A stretch of DNA of 64,000 nt, taken from the NCBI GenBank assembly GCA_021432635.1, contig MU270095.1, positions 186,001 to 250,000 of the forward strand, read 5' to 3'. The notes below the pieces were generated by a model. That model saw only the letters and a program-made list of their open reading frames with translations. It was not told where the DNA came from and made no database searches. Positions 23,670-38,156 of the stretch are shown piece after piece. Each line of letters starts with the position of its first letter. Position 1 is the first letter of the stretch. Source of the DNA: Thozetella sp. PMI_491. Lineage: Eukaryota; Ascomycota; Sordariomycetes; Chaetosphaeriales; Chaetosphaeriaceae. The position numbers and the translations under genes are program-made.

Positions 23670-26600
23670 CCTACCACGTCTAGGGCGAGCAGGGGTGCCG
23701 GGTGTGGATGGGGGTATGAATAAGACCGGGGGAGGGGGTGGGAAAGTTAAGTCAAGTGGAGCCTGGGACACAAAGGCCGTCCTGCAGAGAACCTTGGTTA
23801 CGAAGACTCGATTGGTCGGGCTGGGACCTGAGGGAACTTGAAGGGAACCCCCTTGTGTCTCTCCGTCTCCATGGGCCATGCCATGGAGCGGGACGCTGTC
23901 CCGCGGGAGGCAAGACGGAGTAGGAGGACGAGACAGAGAATAACAGAGCGCTCGTTGCTTGGGCTTTGCTCTATGCGCTGCAGAGGTGCAAAGAATGGCG
24001 AGACATGGAGCACGGCAGACAGGCAGATAGACCAGCCGGCCACTACCTCCTCAGCTGCGGGCGTACAAGCCATTCCTCTCCCCTTGCCCAGCCGGACCTC
24101 CCGTTCCAGTCCGCCTCCGTCCTGATATCCAGGCTTGTTTGGGAGTTCGCAGAACCAGTAGGTCGGTGGATCTGCACTGCAGAGCATCGAAAAGAGGGCT
24201 GGCTGGGGGAGGGCGTACCGACGACGGCAGACACAAGTACCGTGTGGTCTACGGCAGGTCGCGTAAACGGACTGAACGGAACCAGCAAGGGACTTGTCGG
24301 GAACATGGTCCCGGTCCCCTAGCACAGGTGGGTATGGCGCACCGTCGTTGACGGTTTTACGACAGACGCATCGCTGGGCTGGGCTGTGTGCGGGCATGCC
24401 TGTACGCAGTACGCAACACGCAGTAGCGAGTCCTACTGCGGAGTGCGAGAAAGAAAAGAAAAAAGGAAAATGAAAAGAGGCCCACTGCGCGAGCGGGAAC
24501 GGGGCAAGCAAAACCGCTGACCAAGCGGGCCTCAAAACGGAGCTGCCTGGGATAACTGGGGCGACTCTTGGGCAGTGCCCCCAAGCCCGAGTCTGGCTGG
24601 CTGGCTCGGGCTCAGACGGACGGACGGGGGTGGGTTGTGGGTGGGTGGTGTGGGTGGACAGGCGCTTGCACGGGGTCAGGACTATGTTGGGCAAAATACT
24701 GTTCTATTTCGGGGGGGCTAAATGACCAAATTGGATCGAGCTAGAGGGTGGTGTCATAAAGGCGGCGAGAGATATTTCTGGACGACGCTGGGTTACGGAG
24801 CTCCCCGTTGAGTTTGGGCGATTCGGGACCGGCAGACGAGGGAGGGGGGTGCGGGAGCATTTGGAAGCAGCAAGCCACTGGCGGTGAGCGGGTACGACTG
24901 CCCAATCACAGCGCCCTCGCTTCCCAGCGCCTTGGTGCCTTCTCGAAGGCCGACTGGCAACATTCGACGACAGCGCCCCTCCCCCCCCCTGGTCGCTTCC
25001 TTCCCCCCGGACCCTCATAGGGCTGGGCAGCCGACTTGGAAAACGGTGAGGTCGCAAAATTAAAAGCGTGAAGGCACACCCATACCCACACCCAAGACCC
25101 CGTTATGATCACTATCGCCGTTTGCGGCAAGTTTAGCAACACTTAGACCACCATCGCAGCACTAGCATGTGGTCCACTCTACCCGCCCAAGGATCTGCCT
25201 TCTATGCAGAGTACGTAGCATCTGGGAGTCTTGGAGACGAGGCTGCCGTCCGACGCTCCACACAAGCCTTCCTCCCCACCACATCCTTCTCTGCTCCCCC
25301 CCCCCCCCCCTCCGTCACGTCTGCCACTAGACGCCGATGATGATATCCTGGGTATCCGAAGGGCCGGAGGGCAACGAAGCTCAGGCAAAACAGGATGGCC
25401 AAAAAAAGATAGCGCCTACCATGCGGTGACACCCGGTTTGCCAGAGTCATCGGGAAATTTTTTGGGTCTTCCTTGTCCTTTCTGGTGGGCTGGCAAGTTA
25501 GGTAGATGGACAGGGTCGCCATCGGTGGCCATTCTCCTCCTCCGCCTCCCGCACCTCGCTCGTGCCGGCCCCGTAGTACGGCCGTGGGCTGCACGAAGCC
25601 GTCTGGCTTTGGCTGTTGCCTGTGTCGGCGACGAAGGTCCAGTGACAGGCCTAGCAACGGGTTGCCAATATCGCCTCGCCCGGCATCTCCCTCACCCGTG
25701 CGCTGGTGTGGAATCCGACGTTGCGGTAGATCGGGGATAGGCGATGCGGCAGCTCTCGCAAATGCAAATTGTCCCGCCCCCTCCGCAGCATGTAGCCCTA
25801 TGGAGGCTACACGTTCCGACGGCGGCGTCATTTCCATCTGGCCGCCGCCGTGCACACGCGCACACGATTGGCTGGATCTAGCAGCATATACGATGAGCGC
25901 TTCTCATCGCCACGATGGCCCTCTTGCCCGCCTGCATAGGCTCCCCCGGGGCCTCAACGTTCCCAGCGGGCACGTACCAGGTGGTACCCGACCGACGCAG
26001 TGGTCCTTCCTAGCAATTAGCGAGCAGCGACGGGCGTCGAGTCGTTGCCGGCTCGTACCCCCTCTATAGCAAAACCTCGCTGTATCTCGCTGTATCGACC
26101 GGGGGCGTCGCCCATGCACGATTCGACCAGGCAGATAGTTAAGCTTCTTAGACCCAGACGAGCCAGTTTAGCTCCCCTGCCCAGCCCTGTCCTGTCTGCT
26201 CGCACCTCGCAATCTCGAACCGGAAACGGGCACGCGTAGCCTGGGCGGTGGGCCCGTTCGGTAACAGAAAAACTCGCCGCAGCACCGTAAACTAGCTAAT
26301 GGATTGCTTCCCTTTTGAAGGCAGGTGGAGCCCCATGCGCACAACATATCCTAGAGGGTCCTACGGAGATCGCACTGTTGATGGGCAATATCATGTGGAT
26401 ACGGGGTCGCGGGCAGCCGCCTGTACTATGTATGGGCTTTTGGTGGTTTTCATTTTTTAATTTTCAATTTTTTCGGGCTAGACCAGGGAACCTTCTTTTC
26501 TACTCAATTTCCCCCTTCTCTCTACGTGGGCCCTCTCCTGGGATCTGGGTTGTTGTTTTTTACCGCGCCGTTGCAAGATGGCTTAAGACGGGGGGGGGGG

Positions 26601-28834
26601 CTCGTCGCCAAATTCGAGAAGTTCGGGCTTTGAATAAGTTAAACGTGGGCAGCAGCATACACGTACGATCGGGCCAATCGTGCACCTGGAGCCAATCTCG
26701 TTGGAGGAGACAGAGTCGGCGCTGGAAATTAAGGGCCCCCAAAAAAGGTCGTTGTAACGTCGTGACGCCACACTGCCACTCCTGTGGTACGCATCCAGAC
26801 GTCTAGATGCCTTCCTAATCTGTCCCCATTGCGCGCCTTCCCCTCGGCCCCAGCTTTCAGCTGGCCGTCGCCAAGGCCGACTCAACGAGGCTTGCCCGTC
26901 GACCTGGAATCGGCCATTCGGCCATGTGGCGGTCGGGCTCCACCCATTTTCCTCCAGCTGCCGCAGGAGCCAGGTCTTGGGAGGTCGGCGATGCAACATC
27001 TCGTCCTGTTGCCGTCGCAAATTCTTTCAGGGAAATGCGGTACACTGGATGGTGCCTGTCCAGCCTGTCCGGGCCTTCGCATAGTCGTACAGCAGCAGAG
27101 GGGTCTAGCTCTTCTGCCCCCACTCCCCGGCGCATCGCCGTTTCTTTCCCAAGGCTTGCGTGTGCGGCGCGCGCGCGCTATCGGGAGGATTGAGAGGGAA
27201 CAATAGGCAATCTGCATGGTACCAGCGAGCATCCGGATTTGCCCAGGAGCCGTTTCGCGATCGTCCTATACACGCGGCCCACGAGCACTATGTGCGTATG
27301 GATGCGGCAATCAATCTGTAAACAGGACAGGAGCACGCTGCTTTGTTTCCTTGGTTGGGCAAGCGGAGCCGGTCCAACGAGTCGTCCGTGGCCGTCAGCT
27401 AGTCCGCTGCCGTGCGATTTAGTCCGTCGCTCCTGTCCTAGACAGTTCTGATTCATGATACCTGCAGCGCTGTACGCACCGACCAGTCGGCTACTGTGCC
27501 CGCGAGAGGGGCATGGGACCTTGTGTTCCTCCCCCTGTCGCCGACTCTTCGGGGGGGGGAGGGGGGGGAGGAGGGGAAGGGGTTCACCATGGCATAGGGT
27601 TGCAGCAGCCCCAGCCGTCTCCGCCTGTCCCGGGTCCTGCCAATTTGCGTGGAGCAGCGCGGAGTTTGAGGAACGACCCTGGGTGTTGTCGGCGAGACAG
27701 CATTGGCACTCCACCAAACGGGGGGCCCAGTGCTACAAAAGTTTCCAAGGCACCACGGCGGCTACCAGGAAGACGGGGGCCTAGGGCTTGTCGAGACGGG
27801 AGCCACCAAAGTCCTGTATTTCCTCTTTCTGCCTGGCCGGGCAAGGACCACGCCCTGTCGCCGATCGAAGGAAGTTACGATGCCCCACCCCCAAAATAAC
27901 AGTACGACGTTCGCTCTCCAATGCCGAGCGCCCGGTTCGCCTGATTGGATTGTTCGTCCCGGCGCCCAAGGTCCCAGCCCAGCCCTGGCCCAGCCAGTCC
28001 CAGCCAGTCCCGGCCGTGGAAATTTGGCTGCCTGGCGAGCCTAGCAGAAGCCCCTTCGCAAAACCGCGCGCGCCCAACCTTCGTGTGGCGCCCGGCAGCC
28101 TCAGGCTCGTCCACCAAAGAAATTGGAGCGGCCGCCCCCTGCTAACATCTGCGGTTGACGCACAGCCCGTTAAGCCCATGTCGTGGTAGAGAACCGAGAC
28201 CAAAGACAACAAAAACACTGCAAAACAGGAACACTGCGGCCACAAGCGCAAGCTCACCCGCACCCGCACCCGCAATTGCAGCGGCGAGTCACACCGTACT
28301 CGCCACCGCGGCCAGCCCTCCCCCCCTCCCCCTTGAATCCCGCGGCCGCTGGACAATGCTGCTATAGAGCTCATTAACAAGGATTACAAACCAGCCATGT
28401 CTAATTTACTAAAGTACAAAGCATGCTCGGGACGCGCTCCCTCTCAAGCGCGCGGCGCAGCGAGCCCGGACACATGTTTTCCGCACGCCATGGCCCCCTG
28501 GCAGCCAAGGATGCCCCTCAACGGTCAACCGTTGTCTGCTCCGTTAACTTCCACGGGACGGTTTGTCATCACCTTGCTGATCCTTCTGCCCTACGAGCGG
28601 CGCCAGCCAATCAAAAGCCATCCCATAAACAGAAAGGTATTACCTGATTAGGAAGGATATACGACTTAGACGAAGCAAAACACTAGCCTACACCCGCCCC
28701 ATCTCCTGTCCGTGCTTCACCTTGTGGGGTCCCTATAATGGGAGAAAGACGTGGGTGGTATCCTGACTCTCTCTACCTCTGGAAATGGTTCTAAGCCGTC
28801 TGCTGGCTCGAACTAAAATTGGGCTAAGAAAATA

Positions 28835-28868
28835 GCACCGGTTCGGCTCCGAACCGTCGCGCCGGTGC
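28835..28868. other. Nested GC-rich inverted repeat (hairpin)
   Basis: The outer arms GCACCGG/CCGGTGC (7 bp) enclose an inner GGTTCGG-CT-CCGAACC hairpin. No U-run follows and the setting is intergenic, so a bacterial-type terminator is not meant. Function is unknown. Confidence 0.6.
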
Positions 28869-31800
28869 CTGAGGGAAGAGGGAGGCGCACGTCCCAATGT
28901 CCGCCGCAAGGTGCCTCCCGTCAATGGTGCCAGAACGGGAAGGAACGGACCTACAAGCCATGGAGACCCCGGCCTTCGTCGTTCGCCTCTTCCTGCTCAG
29001 GCCCGCTTTGCTTCGCCGTTATCGCGGCTGGCGCTTGTTCCGAGTCCGTTTTATGCTAGCCGGCCAATCACAGCCTCGCAATCGTACTTGACTCTTGTTC
29101 CAGCTCCTCCCCTTTCACCTAGCTCGTCGAGTCAACCGCCGCTGCCATTGGCCGCCGCCCGCACCTCGAGGCTTTGCAAACAGTAGGCGCTAGCCGCAGC
29201 GTGGCTGGCAATGCCTTGCGCTTCGTCGCAGGAGGTCGAGCCGCGCTCCTCAGCCCTACACAACAGATGCCGCGCCTCGCGCGAGCCCAGAGCGCCCCGG
29301 CTTGGGTTTAGCTTCTCAGGACGGTTCCCGGATCGCGTCGCTGGTCTGGCGCCTGGAGGGCGCCGTTCCTCGGCTCCCCTGAACAGAAGCCGAACAGCTC
29401 TGCCAAAGGCGGCGCAGACGATGGCGGCTTTAGCTTCGACTTAGCCCGCTCAATATGTCTCCATTTAGACCCGCTGCGACGATGTGACTTACAGTAGTGG
29501 CCAAGCTCCCCCATTCCTCACACACAGAGCTCCTCTTGGTCTACGTACGAGCGTAAGACGAGTCCCAAGATGGCAGGTCCCAACCCGGGGAACGTCCGCA
29601 CCCCTCCCCCCTAGGCGAGTCCGAGAGCAATTACTCGCCTCTCTAACAGCCGCCGTCTAACTGTTGCTTCTTGTGGAGGGGGCTACTGGGTCTGGGGGGC
29701 GTGACCTGCGCCTACATGGGCCCCATCTCGTAGGGCTGGACTTACTCCAGTACTTGTGCATGATTCCTGGTACGCCGACATCCCCGCCCAGCGAATGGAA
29801 ACGAGGGGGTAGGCAAGCCGAGGCAAGGCAGAGCACCAGCTCATAACAAGTCCGAAAAAAAAAACCCTCCTGCACGGCCCGCGTTGAAAATAGGTAGCGT
29901 GCTATACTTGTTTGGGTGTTTATAGACGGAGCACCTCAACATGGTTCGTTCTGTCGAGGAACCGGCTCCACAAACGATCGTCGGCCACTAGTTAGGGAGT
30001 TATCTCGCGCTTTCGCGGTCTTGGACGCAAAGGGGGAACAGTTGCGATGCCGGCACGCACCGCATTATCCCTGAGGCCTTAGCTGGCCCCTGGTTACGGA
30101 TGCACGCCCCTGGGTGCCTATCATCTGGGTCAAGAGGCATGTCGGGTCTTCATTTCCTTGACATTGGCGTGACCTGGCCCGGGCGCGTCGTGCAGGAGGC
30201 AGATCTAGCCATAGACGAGTTTGCCGTCCACCGCTGCCCAGTTTAGGCATGACTCCTCATTTGAGCAAGGACGGGAATAGGGTATTTGTCAAAGCCGTTT
30301 CCGCGTGTGTGTGGGGAGGACGAGGGAGGAGGGAATCATGAATCCAATTCAGGAGACATTATCTGCTGTGACCAGCATCCTCCCAAGCCGCCCGGGGGGG
30401 AAGCGGTTCTTTGCCCGTTGCGTTGCTTTAGCCACCACGCATGGCCGTGGCGCGCATCGGCTTTCGGCTGTTCGAAGCCCAAAGACGTAGCTTTTTCGGA
30501 GGTGGCAGAGAAGACACGTGCTCGCCTGGGGGGGCCGGCTCTTGCCTGCTCTGACACCTAGGTGTGTCTGACACGGTGGGTATCACACCGGCCACACGCA
30601 CACCCAGTCAGCCTTTTTCCCTTCCGTTCTGTTTCCGGCTCTGCTCGCACGGCTCTCTGCCGCGCCCTCTCTCTGTCTCTACCTCTCGCCATGCCGGTGG
30701 CCCGCTCTGGTCCTCCTTCCTCCGAAGCTCCCACACACTCCCATGAAACAAGCTCGTGCAGATGGAAGACCATAGGCGAAAGAGAGTCACCATATCCATG
30801 CTCCGCAACTGCCAGCCCTACCCGATGCGGGCTGGGCAGCTCTGGGAGATTTGGGGATGGTTCATCTGCAACGCAGCTAAGTCTGGGGGCATGCTGCAGA
30901 CGTGGGCGTATCCTGGGGTCTCAGGGGCTGCTCTGCTTGCCGCCAAGTAGGGCCCCCCTTCCCCCTTCTCATGGATAGGCGCGAGCTCTATCACGCCCAG
31001 GGAAAGGGGCGACACGCTACTACCGGCCGCATGGTCCGGGTGCTTGAAAAATACTTCCTGTAAAGGCAGCTCACAGGGCCGTTCGAGGCCCTCGCAGAGA
31101 GGAAACGAGCGATGGAACGCCCCCCCCCTCCCACCGACCCCGGCGACTCACATCGCAGAGCCAGCATCCACACACGGTCTGGCGCCTTCCCGACTCACGG
31201 CTTAAGGTTCTTACCCCCTACCGTGCTCCGGAGGCACGCCCCCCTCCACATCTCCAAGCCACCAAATAACCAGCACCGGCTCCTCGAGCATGGTAGGGCG
31301 CACCAATGGGAGTGGCAGGACGCCCCTGCCGCCGTTCTCCCACACCCCCTTTTCCCTAGCAGCCGTGGATCGCGCAAAGGGGGTTGCGGGTCCCCTGGCC
31401 AGATCCTAAAATACACTCGCTCGAACCCTCGCGCATACGCGAGCGGCCGGCTGGCTGGGCCTGGTCGGTCCCAGAAGGCTGAGCTCCCTACAACCTACTT
31501 ATGGTAGACACCACCAGGGAGGGAAGTACGCCGGATTGGGAGTTAATACGCGTCTGCGGGTCTAAGCTATCTAGCTAGAGGAACAGCCGCCGTTTCTAGG
31601 GTATGTAGAAGGATTATTCGGGGGAAATTTGACGTCGACTCACGACCGTCCTGCTGCTCCGTGCCGAACGCCTCCGCCGTGGAACCGGGGGCCCCAGGGG
31701 AGGAAGCCACGCCGACTGCGCGGCCCCTGAGCCCTCTGCAGAGCCCTCCGCGGCACATGAGGGGCGCGCTGGTTTCGAGTTGTTGCACGCCGACAGCCGC

Positions 31801-34026
31801 GAGGTGTGCGGTACAGCCCGTGGGAGGTGTGCGTGATGGACGGCGGAATGCCGTCCAGCCATGCCGGACTAGCGGCTTGAATCCCTCCAGAGGCTGCACG
31901 CGCGAGCAGGAGCGAGGACTCGGCATATGCTGTGCCCGAGCCTCTAGCCATTTCTTCCGCAGAGGCGGAGCTTGGCGAGGATGAATGAGGAACATTTGAG
32001 CGCTGGGTCCTGTCATGTGATGCTTGCACTGCTCGCCAATGATGCACGTCGGCCCGGTTTGGTCGGCAGACGATGGGCACCAGGCCAAGAGAGGATGAAG
32101 GGAGCGGCGGAGAGCTGCCCACGTCGCTCATGTCGTGGCCTACAGCCCTGCCCCAATCAAGCCTCCCCAAGTCGCCCTCCGACCCCACGCCTACGCTGTA
32201 CCAGCAGCAGCCCGCCCCCAACGGGATGCACCTTAGGGTCCTGACAAAGCCATAACACAAGCTTTCCTGCCAGGAGATTGCCATAGGATGAACCTTCCTT
32301 CGCCGCATGAGGCGGGCCAATCCCTCCCTCCCTCCCCCCCTTCCATCACCTCGTGTTGACTAGGCTTCCCCTTTTCCACACCTGGATCGCACTGGCTACC
32401 AAGTGTGGTGATGTTGCCCAATCGACAAGATGGCTGTCGCTATAACGTCCGGTTTAACTCTAGGGGTCCAAATCATGTCCGATGCAGGTTAGTGGGAAAG
32501 CCTTCGATGCGCATATGCAGAGCCAGCTAACTCTCCGCCCGGGTCGGCTGCAGATCGCTCTTCAACTCACCGGGCTACAGCCTAGGCCGGCGGCAACTGC
32601 CGACCGAGTGGCAACTTCCAGGCCCAGGGCATCCTCGATGACCTGGCAAGCCTGGGAAGAGACAGACGGGCTTGGGCCGCCTGCTTGATACGAGAGCCTG
32701 CCTTCCAATGGCTCTCGGCGTTGAGGCCCATACCACCTCTCGTGCATTGAGGATTGCAATCTCTCCGACTCGCCGTGCCTTCCGGCACTGTCGGTGCGTG
32801 GCCAGCCCCTCGAAGAACCAGGGCATGCGTTCCAGGTTCGGGCTGGACTACCGATACCTCTGCATGTTCCCGTCGATGCCAGGGCCCGTTGTCAGGATGA
32901 ACCAGTCTCGACCCGTCGAAGGGCCAAGCTGCCATCGTTTCACTGCAGTCTTGTCTGTTGCAATGTCGTCGAGAAGCCCCTTTCGCCTGTCGCGTGCACG
33001 GCGGCGGAAGCATGGTTCCGACGCTCGACTCTCTCTACGTGGTACTATTACGGAACTCCGGGGTACGGCCGGTCCAACCTCTCCGGAAGCAGTGGCGTGC
33101 AGACGCCTGACTGAGCAACAACTCCAATTGCCGAGCTGTCCCCGGCCGGTGGTATTAGAGCGGCCCAAGGGCGCGGTCAGGTTTCCCTTCGGGTTAAAAG
33201 CTTAACTCGGAGAGGATCCTCAGGCGGGCAAGGCCTCGCTACGGCGGTAACGGCCTCGTGCATACGTCGGCAGTTCTAGGGCAGTTCTAGGTCCATGTCT
33301 ACGGGTCTGGTGCGACGGAAGTAGTCGTCGCGATGCCATGGAGCAAAGTCACATAGTATGACTAAGACGCAGGGCAGCATCACATCGTACACTCTGGGGC
33401 ATACGAGCCAGTCGCTCGGCCTACCAAGTTTCTTGTTGCCATACTGGGGCAGCGATATCTGGGTGCCTAGACGGATTGCCAGGACGCATGAGGGTGCATC
33501 GTACCTGAGGGGGTTGCGACAACGGCGTTGCATAACCCTTTGCTCCTATTTCCGCCCTCTCATGCGTGGTACTTTCCGAAGCTATCGAGAGCCCCGACTG
33601 TGCAAGTTGCTCACGCGCAAGACCCCCAAAAAGGGGGAAGGGGGGAGGGGCCTACAGCGGCAACAGCGCATTCGCTCTCGCCCTAGCAGCGGGACCCCGC
33701 GCACCCGTTCAGAGGATGGAAGCCATGGGGTGATTCCCGAAGGTGAGGTGGGTGAGAGCCGCATGCCGGACGAATGAGGCGGAGGGGGCTTCCCCAAAAC
33801 CGGATCTCACGACGAGGGCGTTTACAAATCTCTAGTGGTCGGCGGGTAATGGGGATTAGTTAGGACTAGGGCCTCTCCAAGCGGTTGCTACAGTCGCATG
33901 CGAGTGAGACCGACCCGGGGGCCTGTAAAGTGTTTATGTGAGACGGGCACGGGGAAGGCGGCCACGAGGATGACTGGACCTAATCACGGGGCGGAGGGTG
34001 TGCGCAGCTACGCGTATGGGTGTGCA

Positions 34027-34065
34027 AGAGAGAGAGAGAGAGAGGGAGAGAGGGAGACGGGGAAG
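34027..34065. repeat. (AG)n polypurine tract
   Basis: Nine AG units are followed by further GGGAGA-type purines, within the gene desert. Confidence 0.85.
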
Positions 34066-37000
34066 GGCAGCGGAGGCGCGACACCGAGAGAAAGAGGGAT
34101 GGTGGGTGGGCACCCAGGTGCGGTCCGATGGGAGATTCTAAGACGGGATGCCATTCTGCTGGGACAGCCGCACACCTCCTCACCGGTAGTCTGCTGCTCG
34201 GGTGTGCAGGTCGAGCCCCGGGGCATGGCACCGCCTCCGCCGCACGACAACACAATGTGGCCGCGCGGATCTGGTCTGAAGGATGGGACCGTACCTGGAA
34301 AACTTACACACTACGATCCGTGGAGGGCCTAGAGGGAAAAAAAACCCTAAAACCCCCCCCCCCAAAAAACCAGAGCACGTGGGGACAGACGGTGAGCGCC
34401 AGTATTGTATCCCTCCCATCCATTAGCGACCCTCTCTCTCTCTGTCTTCATAGGTAGTTCAATAGTGGAATCTATCGGCCTCGCCTATCCACGCCCAGGG
34501 CTGGAGGCTGACATATTGACGGACAGCGCCCTTCGGCTCGTTCACCGCCCGCGTCGGAGTCCCTTGTCTTGCGGGAGAGTTACGACGGTAAACAAGCGGT
34601 TTAGCGGCATCTTTTTCCTTGCCTCCCCATGTCCTGCGCAGCCCATGCATCCCCGATGGTCGTCGCCGGTGGAGCGGTCACACACCAAGGTAGAACAACT
34701 GGGCCGGTCGGAGGTGCCAGCTGGCTTAGAGATTGCCGTAAATATCATGGAGTAGTAATAGTGCTATGTAAAGGGGGGGGGTGGGACGGGGGGGGGCCAA
34801 CGGCACTTAGCCGTGGGTGTGTGCCATGGCGTTGGGTTGGCTGGCTGGCGCTAGACCGGGTGGGAGTGGAGTAGGATGTCACGAATCCGGGCTTCAGGCT
34901 GAGGACGGGCCAGCCCTAAGGACACGCCTCGCCCCCGGGGGGGAAACAAACAACGGCATAAACAAGGCCATAATAGTGCACCTACTCTCTCGTGTGTGCA
35001 CGCGCATACACTCGACACGGCTTGGCGGGCCTGTCCAGGCGGATTTTTTCTGGCCAGCCCGACAAGGCAAGGATGCGCTTGGGCCAAGAAGGCCAAGAGA
35101 GAAGCTTGAAGAAAGTACAAAATGCACTGTTCAGCGAGAGGCATGCGCGTGCCCCGACCCGCCGCTGATAGGCTTGTCGGTACGAAGGCGGCATCGCACC
35201 CTGGCCGGCGGGAGATTTCTCCAATCTCGAATCATGGCGCTCTTTTAGGGCTACGACCCAGGGGACTTGGGTCGCTGGAAAATGAACAACCTTCAAGCGT
35301 GCCAGCGCGCTGTCGCCCAGGGGGGAGGGGCTAGGGGGGGAAGAAGGTTGTATCCTTGCAAGGGGGGAGAGAGTGGCAGGGGGAGACGGACGGGTGCTGT
35401 ACCATTGGCAGTAGCTCGTATGGTTAGGGTCCTTGTGTGGTTGGCTGCTCGCTGTGGCAGCGCTGCCCCGGGCCCCTCCCCGGGGGCGAGGGGGCCCGTG
35501 GCCACTGGGCGTTGCGGCGTATCCCCTCACACCTCTGTTCGCTTCTATTCTCGACCCCAACATCGGCCCGTTCTCCAGGCATCGACATTCGAGATTCCGC
35601 CCTAACGCACGGCCGGGTCCTCCACGCAGCCTTGCAGGGCGGCGAGCGTTGACCGTCGCTCCCCACGCCCCAAAGACGCCCAGAGCCGCAACGCACCTAT
35701 GGAGCAGCGGCCAGCCTTCTTGGCGAAGGCTTTCACAAAAACCTGGACATGTTGTGCTGGCGCCAGCGGCCGGCCAGCCGTCCCGTAGCACCGGAGAAGA
35801 TGAGACACTGTAGCGGACCTAGTCCCTTCCCTTCCCACCCCCTCAGAAGCTTCCTAGGCAAAATATCGTTCACGAGACCGGCGACTTTGTTTGATGCCGT
35901 GACGATCGATCGCATTTGTATGGACCGAATAGGAAATCCATGACCCCATCGTCTAAGCCTCTGCGAATGGAACGCTCGCTTTAGGGAGTTTTGCTCTTTC
36001 GCGTGATAGGAAACTAAGAAGGGGGGAGGAGGGGACCCTCATGCTGCACCGAGGCCCGCTTGCGCTCCTCGAGGCGCTCCGGGACGACGACGTGATGTCC
36101 TTCGCCCCCCCCTTCTGCCCCCCCCCGCATGTGCGGGCTTTGGTGCGGACGTCGTGCGGGCATCCGCAGAGATCGACCCATCGTTGTGACTAAGTGCACC
36201 CTGTATTAGTCGGTATGAGGTATGAGGTTGTACTATGGTAGTATCATTGCGTAGGCCACGAGCGGGCAGGGGCGGGGGAGAGGGCGCGCCACAAGAATCC
36301 TACTCGGTGCTCGCGTCCCCAGCCCGGCTTCCTGTATCGCCGACCTCTGTCTCGAGCACTCCACTAACACCGACCACCCCTAGGGAACGGAGTTTCGGCT
36401 CGGAGGCGAATACGCCGGCTGGTCGCCGGGTCGCCGCCAATGAGATGTTGATGGGTCTGTGTCTGGGTACCCTGGTACCGTTCTGCCGCCGTCGGTGGGA
36501 CCGTCTGATCCGCGCAGGGGCCAGTCCCTCGCTGTTTTTTATTTTGGGTCTCTTTTTCCGCAGCAGCGGAGCGAGGAGGGCTAATTCGCCCAAAAGGGTA
36601 AGTCGCCTCAAAATGGCGAGTCCCACCGCCTAATCAACACCCCCCCCCCCACTTCCCCCAGCACGTCTACGGTTAGTCATCACCACCGTTTCCTCCGTCC
36701 GTTTCGCGGACAGCTGGGCTGCTGAGATTCGAATTTTGAATGCTCAATGCTCAATGCGGAATAAACCATGGCCCTCGTCGCCCGTCCATTTCGGCGGACT
36801 ATTCTCGTGGGGCTCAGAGCATTTGTAAGGGGCAACCATGTTCTCCCCAGGCTAGCTAGCAGATTGATTATTGATACCGGGATTGATTTGATTCCACATT
36901 CCATGACCTACCACGCCTGTCCATTCGCTGTCGGTCCTGGGCCATCCCGGCCATGGCTTGATCCTTCCTCGTCGCTACTTCGCTGGTCTGCCAAACGCGC

Positions 37001-38100
37001 CGGAGATACACAGACCAGAACTAGACAGAGAGCACCAAAGGGACCAGAGGTGCATAGTGGCTCGACCCAATTGCTCCTACCTAGTGGTAGCTCCAAGAAG
37101 AAAGGGGGGGGGGAGGACGGCAGGGGACGCTCTCTGTCTCCATGACGGCATCCCGCAGGCACGCGCACACATGCACACGCGCTGACCTCGAGGTACTTTA
37201 CTCGCCTTAGACACGGCGGGAGACACCCATGCTCCTATTCCGACTAGCGCCGGCGAAATGCTCGTCGCACGCAAACTCGCAGCCAGCACCGCCCCCTTGG
37301 ATCGCACCGCGTCCAGTGGGAAGCCTCAGGACCACCACTGGTATCGGCTGCCACAACGCCTCTCTTGCTTGCTCGGCAGCTTTGGATCCCGGAAGGGCCA
37401 GCAAGGATGGACACTATTCCCGAAAGACTTGGGACGGAGACAATAGAGTTCTGATGGACCCTCCGTCAGCGCGCGCAGACCAGCAGCCAAGGAGGGAGAC
37501 GAGACCTTGGCTTTCCCTATCGCTGGACTTTTTTTGGTGATGCCACCCCCTCCGTATCTATCCCCTTGTATCTGTTTCCCTGCCGGCCGGCCAGGCGCCC
37601 TCTGACGACAAACCTCGACTACGAAATATAATGTCTGTATGTGTATGTATGCTCCGCTAGGTGGTCGCTTGCGGTCCCCTATGCTAGATAGGGGGGGCCA
37701 AAAACGCTGAGAAAGGCATCTCGCAATCGCCTACCATGTGTTTCGTCGCGCGCACTTCGTAGGGCTGGGAGGCTTGGGCAGCTCTTCTCCACACAAATGC
37801 AACGTGCAACCCCCCCCGAGGGGAGGCGGCTCTCCAACGTCATTGGTGCTTGGTTGGGGTGCCCCCAGCTGCTGGCACCATCACGCGGCCGAAGGGCGAT
37901 CAAAGCCGAAGGGAATATGGGTCATTATCCCGCGACGTGCGGGATAGGGCCTAGCACGGGTTTGGGCCTTCTGTCGACGTCGCCGCCGGCGTGTTTGATG
38001 TGGCCGTTCACTTCCATGCCCAGAGATGCCGTTCCAGGGCTAGCTAGCCACCTAGGTACGGTAGCTAAGCTGTGTCGTGCTGCCCGCACGAGATAGGTAA

Positions 38101-38156
38101 GCGGGGGGGTAGACAAAAAAAAGAAGGGGAGAAAGGGGAGGGGGAGGGGGGGGGAA
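38101..38156. repeat. Polypurine tract with several G runs
   Basis: About 55 nt of nearly pure A/G on the plus strand, with G runs of 4-9 bases and one (A)8. It could form triplex or G-quadruplex DNA. No gene is adjacent. Confidence 0.85.

Noticed and set aside
25202..25450. Minus-strand frame from an ATG at 25450 with one hydrophobic segment, resembling a type II membrane anchor
   Set aside because: It runs into a poly-G/Gly tract, ends after about 80 residues, and no catalytic domain or continuing exon was found.
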